This document shows positions 25,629 through 32,872 of a stretch of 45,512 bases of DNA, in pieces. Source of the stretch: Frigoribacterium sp. Leaf186 (GTDB lineage: Bacteria; Actinomycetota; Actinomycetes; Actinomycetales; Microbacteriaceae). Position numbers and translations under genes: made by a program. The stretch's first letter is position 1; every line of letters starts with the position of its first letter. The stretch spans positions 2,942 to 48,453 of the forward strand of contig NZ_LMPQ01000011.1 in assembly GCF_001423905.1 (NCBI RefSeq), read 5' to 3'. A model generated the notes under the pieces. It was not told the DNA's origin. It saw only the letters and a list, made by a program, of their open reading frames with translations, and did no database searches.

Positions 25629-26882
25629 CTACTGGAGGATCGCTTCGAAGTTCTTCTGCGCGGACTCGAGGATCGTCTTCGGGTCGCCGTCCTTGAGGCC
25701 GGAGAGCTGCGAGTTGAAGTCGCTGATCACGGCGGCGGAGCCGTCCTGCGTGGGCGTGCCCTGGGCGAACTCGACCGAGTCGAGGAACGCGGCCTGGTCG
25801 GGGTTGTCGGACTTCCAGGTGTCGGCGGCCGACTGGATCGAGGGCATGACGCCGAACGCGTCGGCGAAGGCGAGCTGCTGGTCGGTGCTCGTCAGCTGCT
25901 CGACGAGGTCGACGGCGGCCTGCTGGTTGGGGCTGTCGGCGGCGATGCCCCAGCAGTTGGTGAACTGCAACGTGCCCTGGCCGCCGGGGCCGGCGGGCAG
26001 CTCGGCCACCTGGTACGACACGTCGGGGTAGTCGTTGGTGAGTGCGCCGGTGATCCAGTTGCCCTCGATGGTCATCGCCGCCTTGCCCGTGCCGAAGGCC
26101 TCGCCACCCCAGCCCGCGCCGAGGTCGCTCGAGAACGCGGCGTCGCCGCTGGTCAGCAGGTCTTTCACGTAGGTCAGCGCCTCGACGTTCTCGGGCGAGT
26201 CGAGCGTCGCCTCGGTGCCGTCGGCGTTGGTCACCGCGCCGCCGGCCTGCGCCATGAACGCGCCCACCCGGGCGTACTCGGGGCTGAAGGCCAGGCCCAC
26301 GTGGTCGGCCGTCGTGAGCTTGGCGGCGACCGCCTTCAGCGAGTCCCAGTCGGTCGGGACGTCGGCGTCGGTCAGGCCGGCCGCGGCCCACATGTCGGTG
26401 TTGATGATCAGGCCGAGGGTCGAGAAGTCCTTGGGCGCGCAGTAGAACTGGTCGTCGAGCGTGAAGCTGTCGACGAGGGTCGGGAAGAAGTCGCCCTTGT
26501 TCGCGAGCTGGTCGCCGTACGCCAGCAGGCTGCCGTTGCCGGCGAAGCCCGCGAGCGTGTCGGTCGACACGTAGAACACGTCGGCCGGCTTGCCCGAGGC
26601 GAAGCCCTGGCTGAGCTGCTGCGGCAGGTCGGAGGCCACGCTGACCTCGGCGCCGGTGCCCGAGTCGTCGGACCAGCTCGCGACGGCGTCGGTGACGGCC
26701 TTCGTCTCGGCGTCGCCGCTCGAGCCGATCAGCACGGTGAGCGAGTCGTCGCTGCTGGTGAGGGCGCCGTCGCTCGCGGCGCCCGACCCCTCGCTGAAAC
26801 CGGAGCCGCAGGCCGTGAGGCCCAGGGCGGTGATGGTCGTGAGGGCGGCTGCTGCCGCCAGGCGGGTCGTGCGTCGTCGCAT
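25629..26882 (-). CDS. Sugar ABC transporter solute-binding lipoprotein
   Basis: Extracellular solute-binding protein of family 1 (417 aa), anchored as a lipoprotein. The signal peptide is MRRRTTRLAAAAALTTITA and the lipobox LTAC places the lipidated Cys at residue 25. Mature-domain segments LAYGDQLANKGDFFPTL, TVLIGSSGDAETKA and EGNWITGALTNDYPD fit the maltose/multiple-sugar binding group. First gene of the four-gene sugar operon, with GAGAGG before the ATG. A LacI-type palindrome lies about 90 bp upstream. The sugar is not identifiable, but the debranching-type glycosidase suggests an alpha-glucan-derived oligosaccharide. Confidence 0.93.
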   Translation of the reverse strand: MRRRTTRLAAAAALTTITALGLTACGSGFSEGSGAASDGALTSSDDSLTVLIGSSGDAETKAVTDAVASWSDDSGTGAEVSVASDLPQQLSQGFASGKPADVFYVSTDTLAGFAGNGSLLAYGDQLANKGDFFPTLVDSFTLDDQFYCAPKDFSTLGLIINTDMWAAAGLTDADVPTDWDSLKAVAAKLTTADHVGLAFSPEYARVGAFMAQAGGAVTNADGTEATLDSPENVEALTYVKDLLTSGDAAFSSDLGAGWGGEAFGTGKAAMTIEGNWITGALTNDYPDVSYQVAELPAGPGGQGTLQFTNCWGIAADSPNQQAAVDLVEQLTSTDQQLAFADAFGVMPSIQSAADTWKSDNPDQAAFLDSVEFAQGTPTQDGSAAVISDFNSQLSGLKDGDPKTILESAQKNFEAILQ

Positions 26883-26969
26883 GGTGGGCCTCTCGTCGCG
26901 TCGTTGCGATGGTGCGGGTGCTGTGGTCGGGTCGGGGTGTGGTGCCGGGTGGAGCGGGGTGGACGATCT

Positions 26970-26985
26970 ATTTGATCGATCAAAT
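26970..26985. promoter_or_regulatory. LacI-family operator
   Basis: ATTTGATCGATCAAAT is a perfect 16-bp palindrome with the central CG typical of LacI-family sites, in the 231-bp gap between the divergent sugar operon and the LacI gene. It sits about 90 bp before the binding-protein ATG and most likely overlaps that operon's promoter. It is the obvious target of the adjacent LacI protein. Confidence 0.75.
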
Positions 26986-27068
26986 CCGTGAGGTCAGAGT
27001 AAGCAGGCCGCCCGGCGGGTGTCAAGACCGGAGCGCTGGGAGCCGCCGGGGGCGCCCGAGCCCTGGGG

Positions 27069-27074
27069 TAACGT
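27069..27074 (+). promoter_or_regulatory. Candidate -10 for the lacI-type gene
   Basis: TAACGT 39 nt before the ATG at 27114; the following leader contains GGCGGAGGG as ribosome site. Confidence 0.45.
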
Positions 27075-27113
27075 GACCGGAGGCCGCCGACCGGCGCCGG
27101 GGCGGAGGGCGAG

Positions 27114-28112
27114 ATGACTCGGGTGCCCGCACCGCGCCTCCCGACCGTCAGCGACGTCGCATCGGTCGCCGGGGTCTCTCGGCAGACCGTCTCGAACGTG
27201 CTCAACGCGCCCGACATCGTGCGCCCCGACACGCGGGGTCGCGTCGAGCGGGCCATCGCCGACCTCGGCTACCGCCCGCACGCGTCGGCGAGGAGGCTGC
27301 GCACCCGCAAGAGCTCGACGATCGGCATCCGGCTCGACCCCGTGCAGAACGGCATCTCGGGCGCGGTGCTCGACCGCTTCCTGCACGCCGTCACCGAGCA
27401 GGCCGACGCCCGCGACCACCGCATCCTGCTGTACACCGCGGCCGGGCCCGACGACGAGATCGCCCAGTTCCGCCGCCTGCTCGATGGTGCCGACGTCGAC
27501 GGCTTCGTGCTCACCTCGACCTTCTTCGACGACCCGCGCACCGAGTGGCTCATCGACGCCGGTGCCGACTTCGTCACCTTCGGACGGCCCTGGGGGCTCG
27601 ACGACATGGGCGACCCGCAGCACCGCTGGGTCGACGTCGACGGCCGGGCCGGTGTGGCCTCGGCGACCGACGACCTGCTGGCGCGCGGCGCGACCCACGT
27701 GGCCTTCCTCGGCTGGCCCGAGGGGTCGGGCGCCGGGGACGACAGGAGGCGCGGCTGGCGTGACGCCCTCGGGTCGCGGGGCGCGCTCGACCCGGCCTCG
27801 ATCGACGCCCTCGACCTGGCCGTCGAGGACTCGGTGCCCCTCGCCTCGGCCGCCGTGCGCTCGGCGCTCGCCGCGGGAGTCACGGTGGACGCCGTGGTGT
27901 GCGCCAGCGACACCCTCGCCCTCGGGGCGTCGGTCGTGCTCGGCTCGACGGTGCCGGTCGTGGGCTACGACGACACCCCGGTCGCCTCGGCGCTCGGGCT
28001 GTCGAGCGTCGAGCAGCCGCTCGTCGAGGTCGCGGGGGCCGTGCTGTCGCTGCTGCTCGACGACAGCGAGCCGAGGCACCGGCTGCTGCGGCCGCGCACG
28101 ATCTGGCGCTGA
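27114..28112 (+). CDS. LacI-family transcriptional regulator
   Basis: Sugar-responsive repressor (332 aa). The helix-turn-helix is TVSDVASVAGVSRQTVSNVL (11-30) followed by the hinge region LGYRPHASARRLRTRKS; the periplasmic-binding-like effector domain follows (SSTIGIRLDPV, DGFVLTSTFFDDPR, VDAVVCASDTLALGAS). It probably represses the divergent sugar operon through the palindrome at 26970. The dispersed motif overlaps the N-terminal APRLP (27133) and a central loop (27745). Ends 17 bp from the convergent potassium transporter gene. Confidence 0.94.
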   Translation: MTRVPAPRLPTVSDVASVAGVSRQTVSNVLNAPDIVRPDTRGRVERAIADLGYRPHASARRLRTRKSSTIGIRLDPVQNGISGAVLDRFLHAVTEQADARDHRILLYTAAGPDDEIAQFRRLLDGADVDGFVLTSTFFDDPRTEWLIDAGADFVTFGRPWGLDDMGDPQHRWVDVDGRAGVASATDDLLARGATHVAFLGWPEGSGAGDDRRRGWRDALGSRGALDPASIDALDLAVEDSVPLASAAVRSALAAGVTVDAVVCASDTLALGASVVLGSTVPVVGYDDTPVASALGLSSVEQPLVEVAGAVLSLLLDDSEPRHRLLRPRTIWR

Positions 28113-28129
28113 CGCGCCCCGAGGCGCGG

Positions 28130-30424
28130 CTACTTCTTCTTGCGGGGGGCGGTGCCGGTCGAGTTGCGGGCGGCCGAGCGCGCCTTGCGGGCGGCGGCAC
28201 CGCCTCCGCGGTTGCCCTTGGCCGAACCCGGGGCACGCGGCGTCTGCTTCGGCCCGGGCTTCGAGCCGGCCGTGCCGGCCGCGCCGCCCTGACCGGGCTG
28301 GGCGTCGAGGCCACGCTGCACCGCGCCTCCTTCGACCGCCGCGCCGGCACGGCCCTCGGGGCCGGCGTCGGCACCCAGGGCGCCACCGGCGGCACCCGAC
28401 CGGCGACCGGCCGGCTCGAGCACCCGGCGGGGGACCGGGCGGGGGCGGATCGGCTCGCCGCGACGGTCCTGACCGGGGATCGGCCGTGACCTGCGGCCGT
28501 AGAGCACCTCGGACGAGTCGAGCAGCCACGGCACGAGTGAGATCGTCACGCCGTGCACGAGCATCAGCTTCTGGCGGATGCGGCGGCTCTTGTGGTTGTG
28601 CAGGGCGGCCTCCCACCAGTGGCCGACGATGTAGATGGGCGTGTAGACCGTCACGACCTCGCTGCCGTGCTCTTCGCGGTGCGCCTTGATGTACTTGATC
28701 AGGGGCATGCTGATGTCGCGGTACGGCGAGGCGACGATGCGCAGCGGCACGTCGATGTCTTGTTCGGCCCACTGCCGCTGCAGCAGCGCCGTGGCCTCGT
28801 CGTCGATGCCGACGTGGATCGCCTCCAGCGACTCGTGACGCGCGGCGATGGCGTAGTCGAGCGCCTTGAGCACGGGCTTCTGCATCGTGCCGACCAGCAC
28901 GATCGCGTGGTCGCCGTGCGAGCCGAACTGCGTCGTGGCGTCGGGCTCGATCTCGACCAGCACGTCGCGGTAGTAGCGGTTCACGCCGAGCATCAGCACG
29001 AACAGGATCGGCATGATGACGAACACCAGCCAGGCGCCGTGCGTGAACTTGGTCACCGTCACGACGATCAGCACCGAGGCCGTCAGCAGGGCGCCGAACG
29101 CGTTGATGCCCCGGGCACGGTAGACGGCGCCGCGGTCGGCGCAGCCCTCGCGCAGCATGCGGGTCCAGTGCACGACCATGCCGGTCTGCCCGAGCGTGAA
29201 CGACACGAAGACGCCGATGATGTACAGCTGGATCAGGCCCGTCACGCTGGCCTGGTACACGAGCAGGATGGCACAGGCCACGAGGGCCAGCACGATGACG
29301 CCGTTCGAGTAGATCAGCCGGTCGCCGCGCGTGTTGAGCGCCTTCGGGGCGTACTGGTCGCGGGCCAGGATCGAACCGAGCAACGGGAACCCGTTGAACG
29401 CCGTGTTCGCCGCGAGCAGCAGCACGGCCGCCGTGCAGGCCTGGATCACGTAGAACGGGATGCCGAACAGGGCGCCGCCGAAGACCGCGCTGGCGATCTG
29501 GGCGACGAGGCTGCGCTGCGGCGTGGTGGCGCAGTCGACGAAGCCCTGCAGGTCGCAGGCGTCCTCGGCGTAGTGCACCTTCGCGATGAGGGCCACCGCG
29601 ACCAGGCCGGCGAACAGCACGATGGCGATGCTGCCCATCAGGACGAGCGTCTTCTGGGCGTTCTGCACCTTGGGGCGACGGAACGCCGGCACGCCGTTGG
29701 CGATCGCCTCGACGCCGGTCAGGGCCGAGCAGCCGCTCGAGAACGCGCGCAGCAGCAACAGGACGAAGGCGGCCTGCGTGAGCTGGTCGGCCTGCACCGT
29801 GTAGTCGGCGCTCTCGGCGACGGGCGGGTCGCCGAGCGCCGTGCGGACGAGGGCGATGACGATCATGACGAAGACGCTCGACACGAAGAGGTAGGTCGGC
29901 ACGGCGAAGGCCTTGCTCGACTCGCGGACGCCCCGCAGGTTCACGGCGGCCAGCAGGACGACGAAGAAGATCGCGAGCTCGACGCGCACCGGCGCCAGCT
30001 CGGGCACGGCAGAGATGATGTTGTCGACGCCCGAGGCGACCGACACCGCCACCGTCATGACGTAGTCGACCAGCAGCGCCGAGGCGACCACGAGGCCGGC
30101 CTTCTCGCCGAGGTTCCTGTGGGCGACCTCGTAGTCGCCGCCGCCCGACGGGTACGCCTTGATCAGCTGACGGTACGAGGCCACGACGACGAGCAGCAGC
30201 ACGACGACGGCCACGGCGACCCAGGGGGCCAGCGTGAGGAACCCGAGCCCGCCGATCAGCAGGATCATCAGCAGCTCTTGCGGCGCGTAGGCCACCGAGC
30301 TGAGCGGGTCGCTCGCGAAGATCGGCAGTGCGAGGTGCTTCGGCAGCAGCTGCCCCTCGAGCTTCTCCGAGGGGAGGGGTTCACCGATCAGCCAGCGCTT
30401 CGGCGACCGGGTGTCGTTGGTCAC
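28130..30424 (-). CDS. kimA: KimA-like APC-superfamily potassium transporter with a basic C-terminal tail
   Basis: Membrane transporter (764 aa) resembling Bacillus KimA, a KUP/APC-type proton-potassium symporter that is controlled by c-di-AMP. Shared stretches include FASDPLSSVAY, SYRQLIKAYPSGGGDYEV, NLGEKAGLVV, LLVDYVMTVAVS and FSSGCSALTGVEAI, over about 12 membrane segments, followed by a cytoplasmic USP-like domain (HAIVLVGTMQKPV, LEAIHVGIDDEA). The last 120 residues are Gly/Ala/Arg/Lys-rich, ending in PRKKK, and are absent from Bacillus KimA. GTG 30424 is preferred to an upstream TTG because the TTG lies in a TTGACA -35 box. No ydaO-type riboswitch was recognised. Confidence 0.85.
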   Translation of the reverse strand: MTNDTRSPKRWLIGEPLPSEKLEGQLLPKHLALPIFASDPLSSVAYAPQELLMILLIGGLGFLTLAPWVAVAVVVLLLVVVASYRQLIKAYPSGGGDYEVAHRNLGEKAGLVVASALLVDYVMTVAVSVASGVDNIISAVPELAPVRVELAIFFVVLLAAVNLRGVRESSKAFAVPTYLFVSSVFVMIVIALVRTALGDPPVAESADYTVQADQLTQAAFVLLLLRAFSSGCSALTGVEAIANGVPAFRRPKVQNAQKTLVLMGSIAIVLFAGLVAVALIAKVHYAEDACDLQGFVDCATTPQRSLVAQIASAVFGGALFGIPFYVIQACTAAVLLLAANTAFNGFPLLGSILARDQYAPKALNTRGDRLIYSNGVIVLALVACAILLVYQASVTGLIQLYIIGVFVSFTLGQTGMVVHWTRMLREGCADRGAVYRARGINAFGALLTASVLIVVTVTKFTHGAWLVFVIMPILFVLMLGVNRYYRDVLVEIEPDATTQFGSHGDHAIVLVGTMQKPVLKALDYAIAARHESLEAIHVGIDDEATALLQRQWAEQDIDVPLRIVASPYRDISMPLIKYIKAHREEHGSEVVTVYTPIYIVGHWWEAALHNHKSRRIRQKLMLVHGVTISLVPWLLDSSEVLYGRRSRPIPGQDRRGEPIRPRPVPRRVLEPAGRRSGAAGGALGADAGPEGRAGAAVEGGAVQRGLDAQPGQGGAAGTAGSKPGPKQTPRAPGSAKGNRGGGAAARKARSAARNSTGTAPRKKK

Positions 30425-30432
30425 GAGCGGCG

Positions 30433-30460
30433 ACTCTACTCCCGTGCGAGGGGCTGTCAA
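30433..30460 (-). promoter_or_regulatory. kimA promoter with -35 and -10
   Basis: On the minus strand, consensus TTGACA (30455-30460), 16-nt spacer, TAGAGT (30433-30438), then 8 nt to the GTG at 30424. This is the clearest two-box promoter of the window and predicts a transcript starting at or within 2-3 nt of the GTG. Confidence 0.6.
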
Positions 30461-30559
30461 CTTCGCTCGCGGGCGGTTTATTCCCGATCAGGGAGGGTTC
30501 GTCCGAACTGGTTCGTACTGCAGAGGGCCGGGGGTGCGTCGGCGACGGCGGGGCGCCGC

Positions 30560-31186
30560 TCAGGCGGACGAGGAGGCGCGGGCCGGGGCGACCACGGAGG
30601 TCGCCACCCGGCGCCGCGCGAACAGCGGCAGGGTGACCGCGACGAGCGGCCCGATCAGCAGGGCCTCGGCCGCCGTGCCGATGCCGACCTGGCCGCCGAG
30701 CAGCCAGCCCACGGCGAGCACCGTGACCTCGATGACGGTGCGGGCGACGCCCACCCGCCAGCCGAGCCGGGTGTGCAGCCCGAGCATGAGGCCGTCGCGC
30801 GGCCCCGGCCCGAAGTCGGCGCCGATGTAGAGGCCGCTGGCGACCGCGAGCAACAGCAGGCCGCCGGCGAAGGTCAGGCCCTGCGCCCACCACACGGTCT
30901 GCTGGGGCAGCAGATGCAGGCCCAGGTCGGCGACCGGGCCGATCATCAGGGTGTTCGCGAGCGTCCCGAAGCGCGGCCGCTGGCGCAGGGGGATCCAGAG
31001 CAGCAGGACGACGAGGCTCGTGACGAACGTGACGGTGCCGAACGAGAGGCCCGTGCGCTGCGAGAGGCCCTGCGACAGCACGTCCCACGGGGCGACGCCG
31101 ATGCCGGCCCGCACCATCAGGGCGATCGCGAAGCCGTAGGCGATCAGGCCGACGAACAGCTGGAGCAGGCGGCGGGAGAAGAGCAT
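30560..31186 (-). CDS. YczE-family membrane protein
   Basis: Integral membrane protein (208 aa) of the YczE/YyaS/YitT-like group, with about five helices. Family features are LLQLFVGLIAYGFAIALMVRAGIGVAPWDVL near the N-terminus (shown as FVGLIAYGFAIALMV then GVAPWDVL) and GADFGPGPRDGLMLGL in the middle. Such genes are habitually divergent from MocR-type regulators, as here (61 bp gap). Transport substrate unknown. ATG 31186 is preferred; a TTG at 31198 is possible. A dispersed-motif copy forms the C-terminal ARASSSA (30572). Confidence 0.82.
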   Translation of the reverse strand: MLFSRRLLQLFVGLIAYGFAIALMVRAGIGVAPWDVLSQGLSQRTGLSFGTVTFVTSLVVLLLWIPLRQRPRFGTLANTLMIGPVADLGLHLLPQQTVWWAQGLTFAGGLLLLAVASGLYIGADFGPGPRDGLMLGLHTRLGWRVGVARTVIEVTVLAVGWLLGGQVGIGTAAEALLIGPLVAVTLPLFARRRVATSVVAPARASSSA

Positions 31187-31207
31187 GGGTCGATCCAATC
31201 GCCCGAC

Positions 31208-31245
31208 TGGCCTGGTGGCAAGAGGCCAATCGGCCTAGGGTGGCC
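31208..31245. promoter_or_regulatory. MocR/YczE divergent control region
   Basis: Four GGCC blocks (31209, 31224, 31232, 31242) crowd a 37-bp stretch; TGGCCT (31208-31213) and AGGCCA (31223-31228) form an inverted pair with a 9-nt spacer. They surround TAGGGT (31236-31241), the likely -10 for the MocR gene. Binding by the MocR protein is inferred. Confidence 0.45.
31236..31241 (+). promoter_or_regulatory. -10 element, leaderless mocR-type promoter
   Basis: TAGGGT exactly 6 nt before the GTG at 31248, with no ribosome site. Confidence 0.5.
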
Positions 31246-31247
31246 GC

Positions 31248-32687
31248 GTGACCAACCTCGACCACGGTGCCACCACCGTCTCGTCTCGGGCGTTGAACGC
31301 CCTGCTCGACTCGTGGCGCGCCTCCTCGGCTCCGGGTTACCTGGCGCTCGCCGACCGCATCCGCCTGCTCGTGCTCGACGGGCGGCTGCCGGTCGGCACG
31401 CGCCTGCCGTCCGAGCGCGACCTCTGCGCCCACCTCGGAGTCAGCCGCACCACCGTGGCCTCGGCCTACGCGGCCCTGCGCGACTCGGGGCACGTCGACA
31501 GCGTGCGGGGCAGCGGCAGCGTCGTCCGCCTGCCGGCGCGCGCCTCGGTGCCGCGCCCGACGACCACCGAGGGGCTGCTCGACCTGACCAAGGCGGCGTT
31601 GCCCGCGGTGGACGGCATCGCCGAGGCGGCCCAGCGTGCGGCGGGGCGGTTGGGCGCCTACCTCGACGACTCGGGCTACGACCCGGTCGGGCGGCCGGTG
31701 CTGCGCGAGGCGATCGCCGAGCGGTACCGACGCCGCGGGCTCGCGACGAGCGCGGACCAGATCGTCGTCACCCTCGGGGCCCAGCACGCCATCGCCCTGC
31801 TCGCCCGCGTGCTCGTCTCGCGCGGCGACCGTGCCGTGGTCGAGGCGCCCGGCTACCCGCACGCGTTCGAGGCCCTGCGCGGGGCCGGGGCACGGCTCGT
31901 GCCCGTCAGCGTGACCGTCGACGACGGGTGGGACGAGGCGTCGCTGATGCAGGCCCTGCGTCGGACGAGCCCCCCGGTGGCGTACCTGATGCCCGACTTC
32001 CACAACCCGACGGGGGCGACCATGCCCGCCGAGCAGCGCGTGCGCGTCCTCGAGGCGGCCGCCGCCGAGGGCACGGTGGTGATCGCCGACGAGACGATGG
32101 CCGAGATGGCGATCGACGACCGTCGGGACGCCCCCCGGCCGATGGCGGCGTACGGCCGGGCGGTCTCGATCGGCTCGGTCGGCAAGTCGCTCTGGGGCGG
32201 GCTGCGGATCGGCTGGATCCGTGCCGAGCGCCCGCTCGTCGACCGGCTCGTGCGCGCCCGCTCGGCCGGAGACCTCGGCACGCCCGTGCTCGAGCAACTC
32301 GTCGTCGCCGAGTTGCTCGGCGACTTCGACCGCGTGCTGGAGGCGCGGGCCGGTCACCTGAGACGAGGTCGCGACCGCGTCGTCCGGGGCCTGCGCGAGC
32401 AGTTCCCGTCGTGGCAGGTGCCGTCGCCGGCCGGCGGGCTCACGACCTGGGTCGGGCTCGGCGCACCGGTCAGCTCACAGCTCACCCTGGCCGCCCGCCG
32501 CGAGGGGCTGCTGCTCGCCGCCGGTCCGGTCTTCGGCGTCGACGGGGCCTTCGAGCGGTTCGTGCGCGTGCCGTTCTCTTACGCCGACAGCGACACCGAC
32601 CGCGCGCTCGCCGCCCTGCGCGCCGCGTGGGACGGCATCGACGGCGTGCAGGCGCCGGCCTCGCCGCTGCTGGCCGAGGTGGTCTGA
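31248..32687 (+). CDS. MocR-type GntR regulator with aminotransferase domain
   Basis: Transcription factor (479 aa) of the MocR/PdxR class. An N-terminal GntR winged helix (about 25-95: YLALADRIRLLVLDGRLPVG, LPSERDLCAHLGVSRTTV) is joined to a fold-type I aminotransferase-like domain that binds PLP. The Schiff-base lysine is Lys313 in SIGSVGKSLWGG. MPDFHNPTGATM and VVIADETMAEM are other domain landmarks. Likely controls the divergent YczE-type gene and itself. A dispersed-motif copy falls in the N-terminal linker (WRASSAP, 31317), and another lies 12 nt past the stop. Confidence 0.92.
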   Translation: MTNLDHGATTVSSRALNALLDSWRASSAPGYLALADRIRLLVLDGRLPVGTRLPSERDLCAHLGVSRTTVASAYAALRDSGHVDSVRGSGSVVRLPARASVPRPTTTEGLLDLTKAALPAVDGIAEAAQRAAGRLGAYLDDSGYDPVGRPVLREAIAERYRRRGLATSADQIVVTLGAQHAIALLARVLVSRGDRAVVEAPGYPHAFEALRGAGARLVPVSVTVDDGWDEASLMQALRRTSPPVAYLMPDFHNPTGATMPAEQRVRVLEAAAAEGTVVIADETMAEMAIDDRRDAPRPMAAYGRAVSIGSVGKSLWGGLRIGWIRAERPLVDRLVRARSAGDLGTPVLEQLVVAELLGDFDRVLEARAGHLRRGRDRVVRGLREQFPSWQVPSPAGGLTTWVGLGAPVSSQLTLAARREGLLLAAGPVFGVDGAFERFVRVPFSYADSDTDRALAALRAAWDGIDGVQAPASPLLAEVV

Positions 32688-32872
32688 GGGGCGCGACCCG
32701 CGCCTCCTCGGCCCCGCGGGGCATCGGCTCGTCCCCACCCGGGCGAGCTGTCGTCGTCCTGCGCGGCGTGCAAGAAGCCGCCGCGAGTTCCCAGAGAGGC
32801 TGGTGACAATGGAGGTGCGGTGGACGTCGTCCGCCGCCTCCTCCCTCGCTCTCCCCTCACCACCGGAGCACC

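Noticed and set aside
30425-30559. ydaO-type c-di-AMP riboswitch before kimA
   Set aside because: The gap is short, the promoter abuts the GTG, and no ydaO-like conserved blocks were seen.
28553-32806. Uninterrupted 1417-codon plus-strand reading frame
   Set aside because: It runs antisense through kimA and YczE with Asp/His/Arg-rich, non-protein-like composition; a GC-rich shadow frame.
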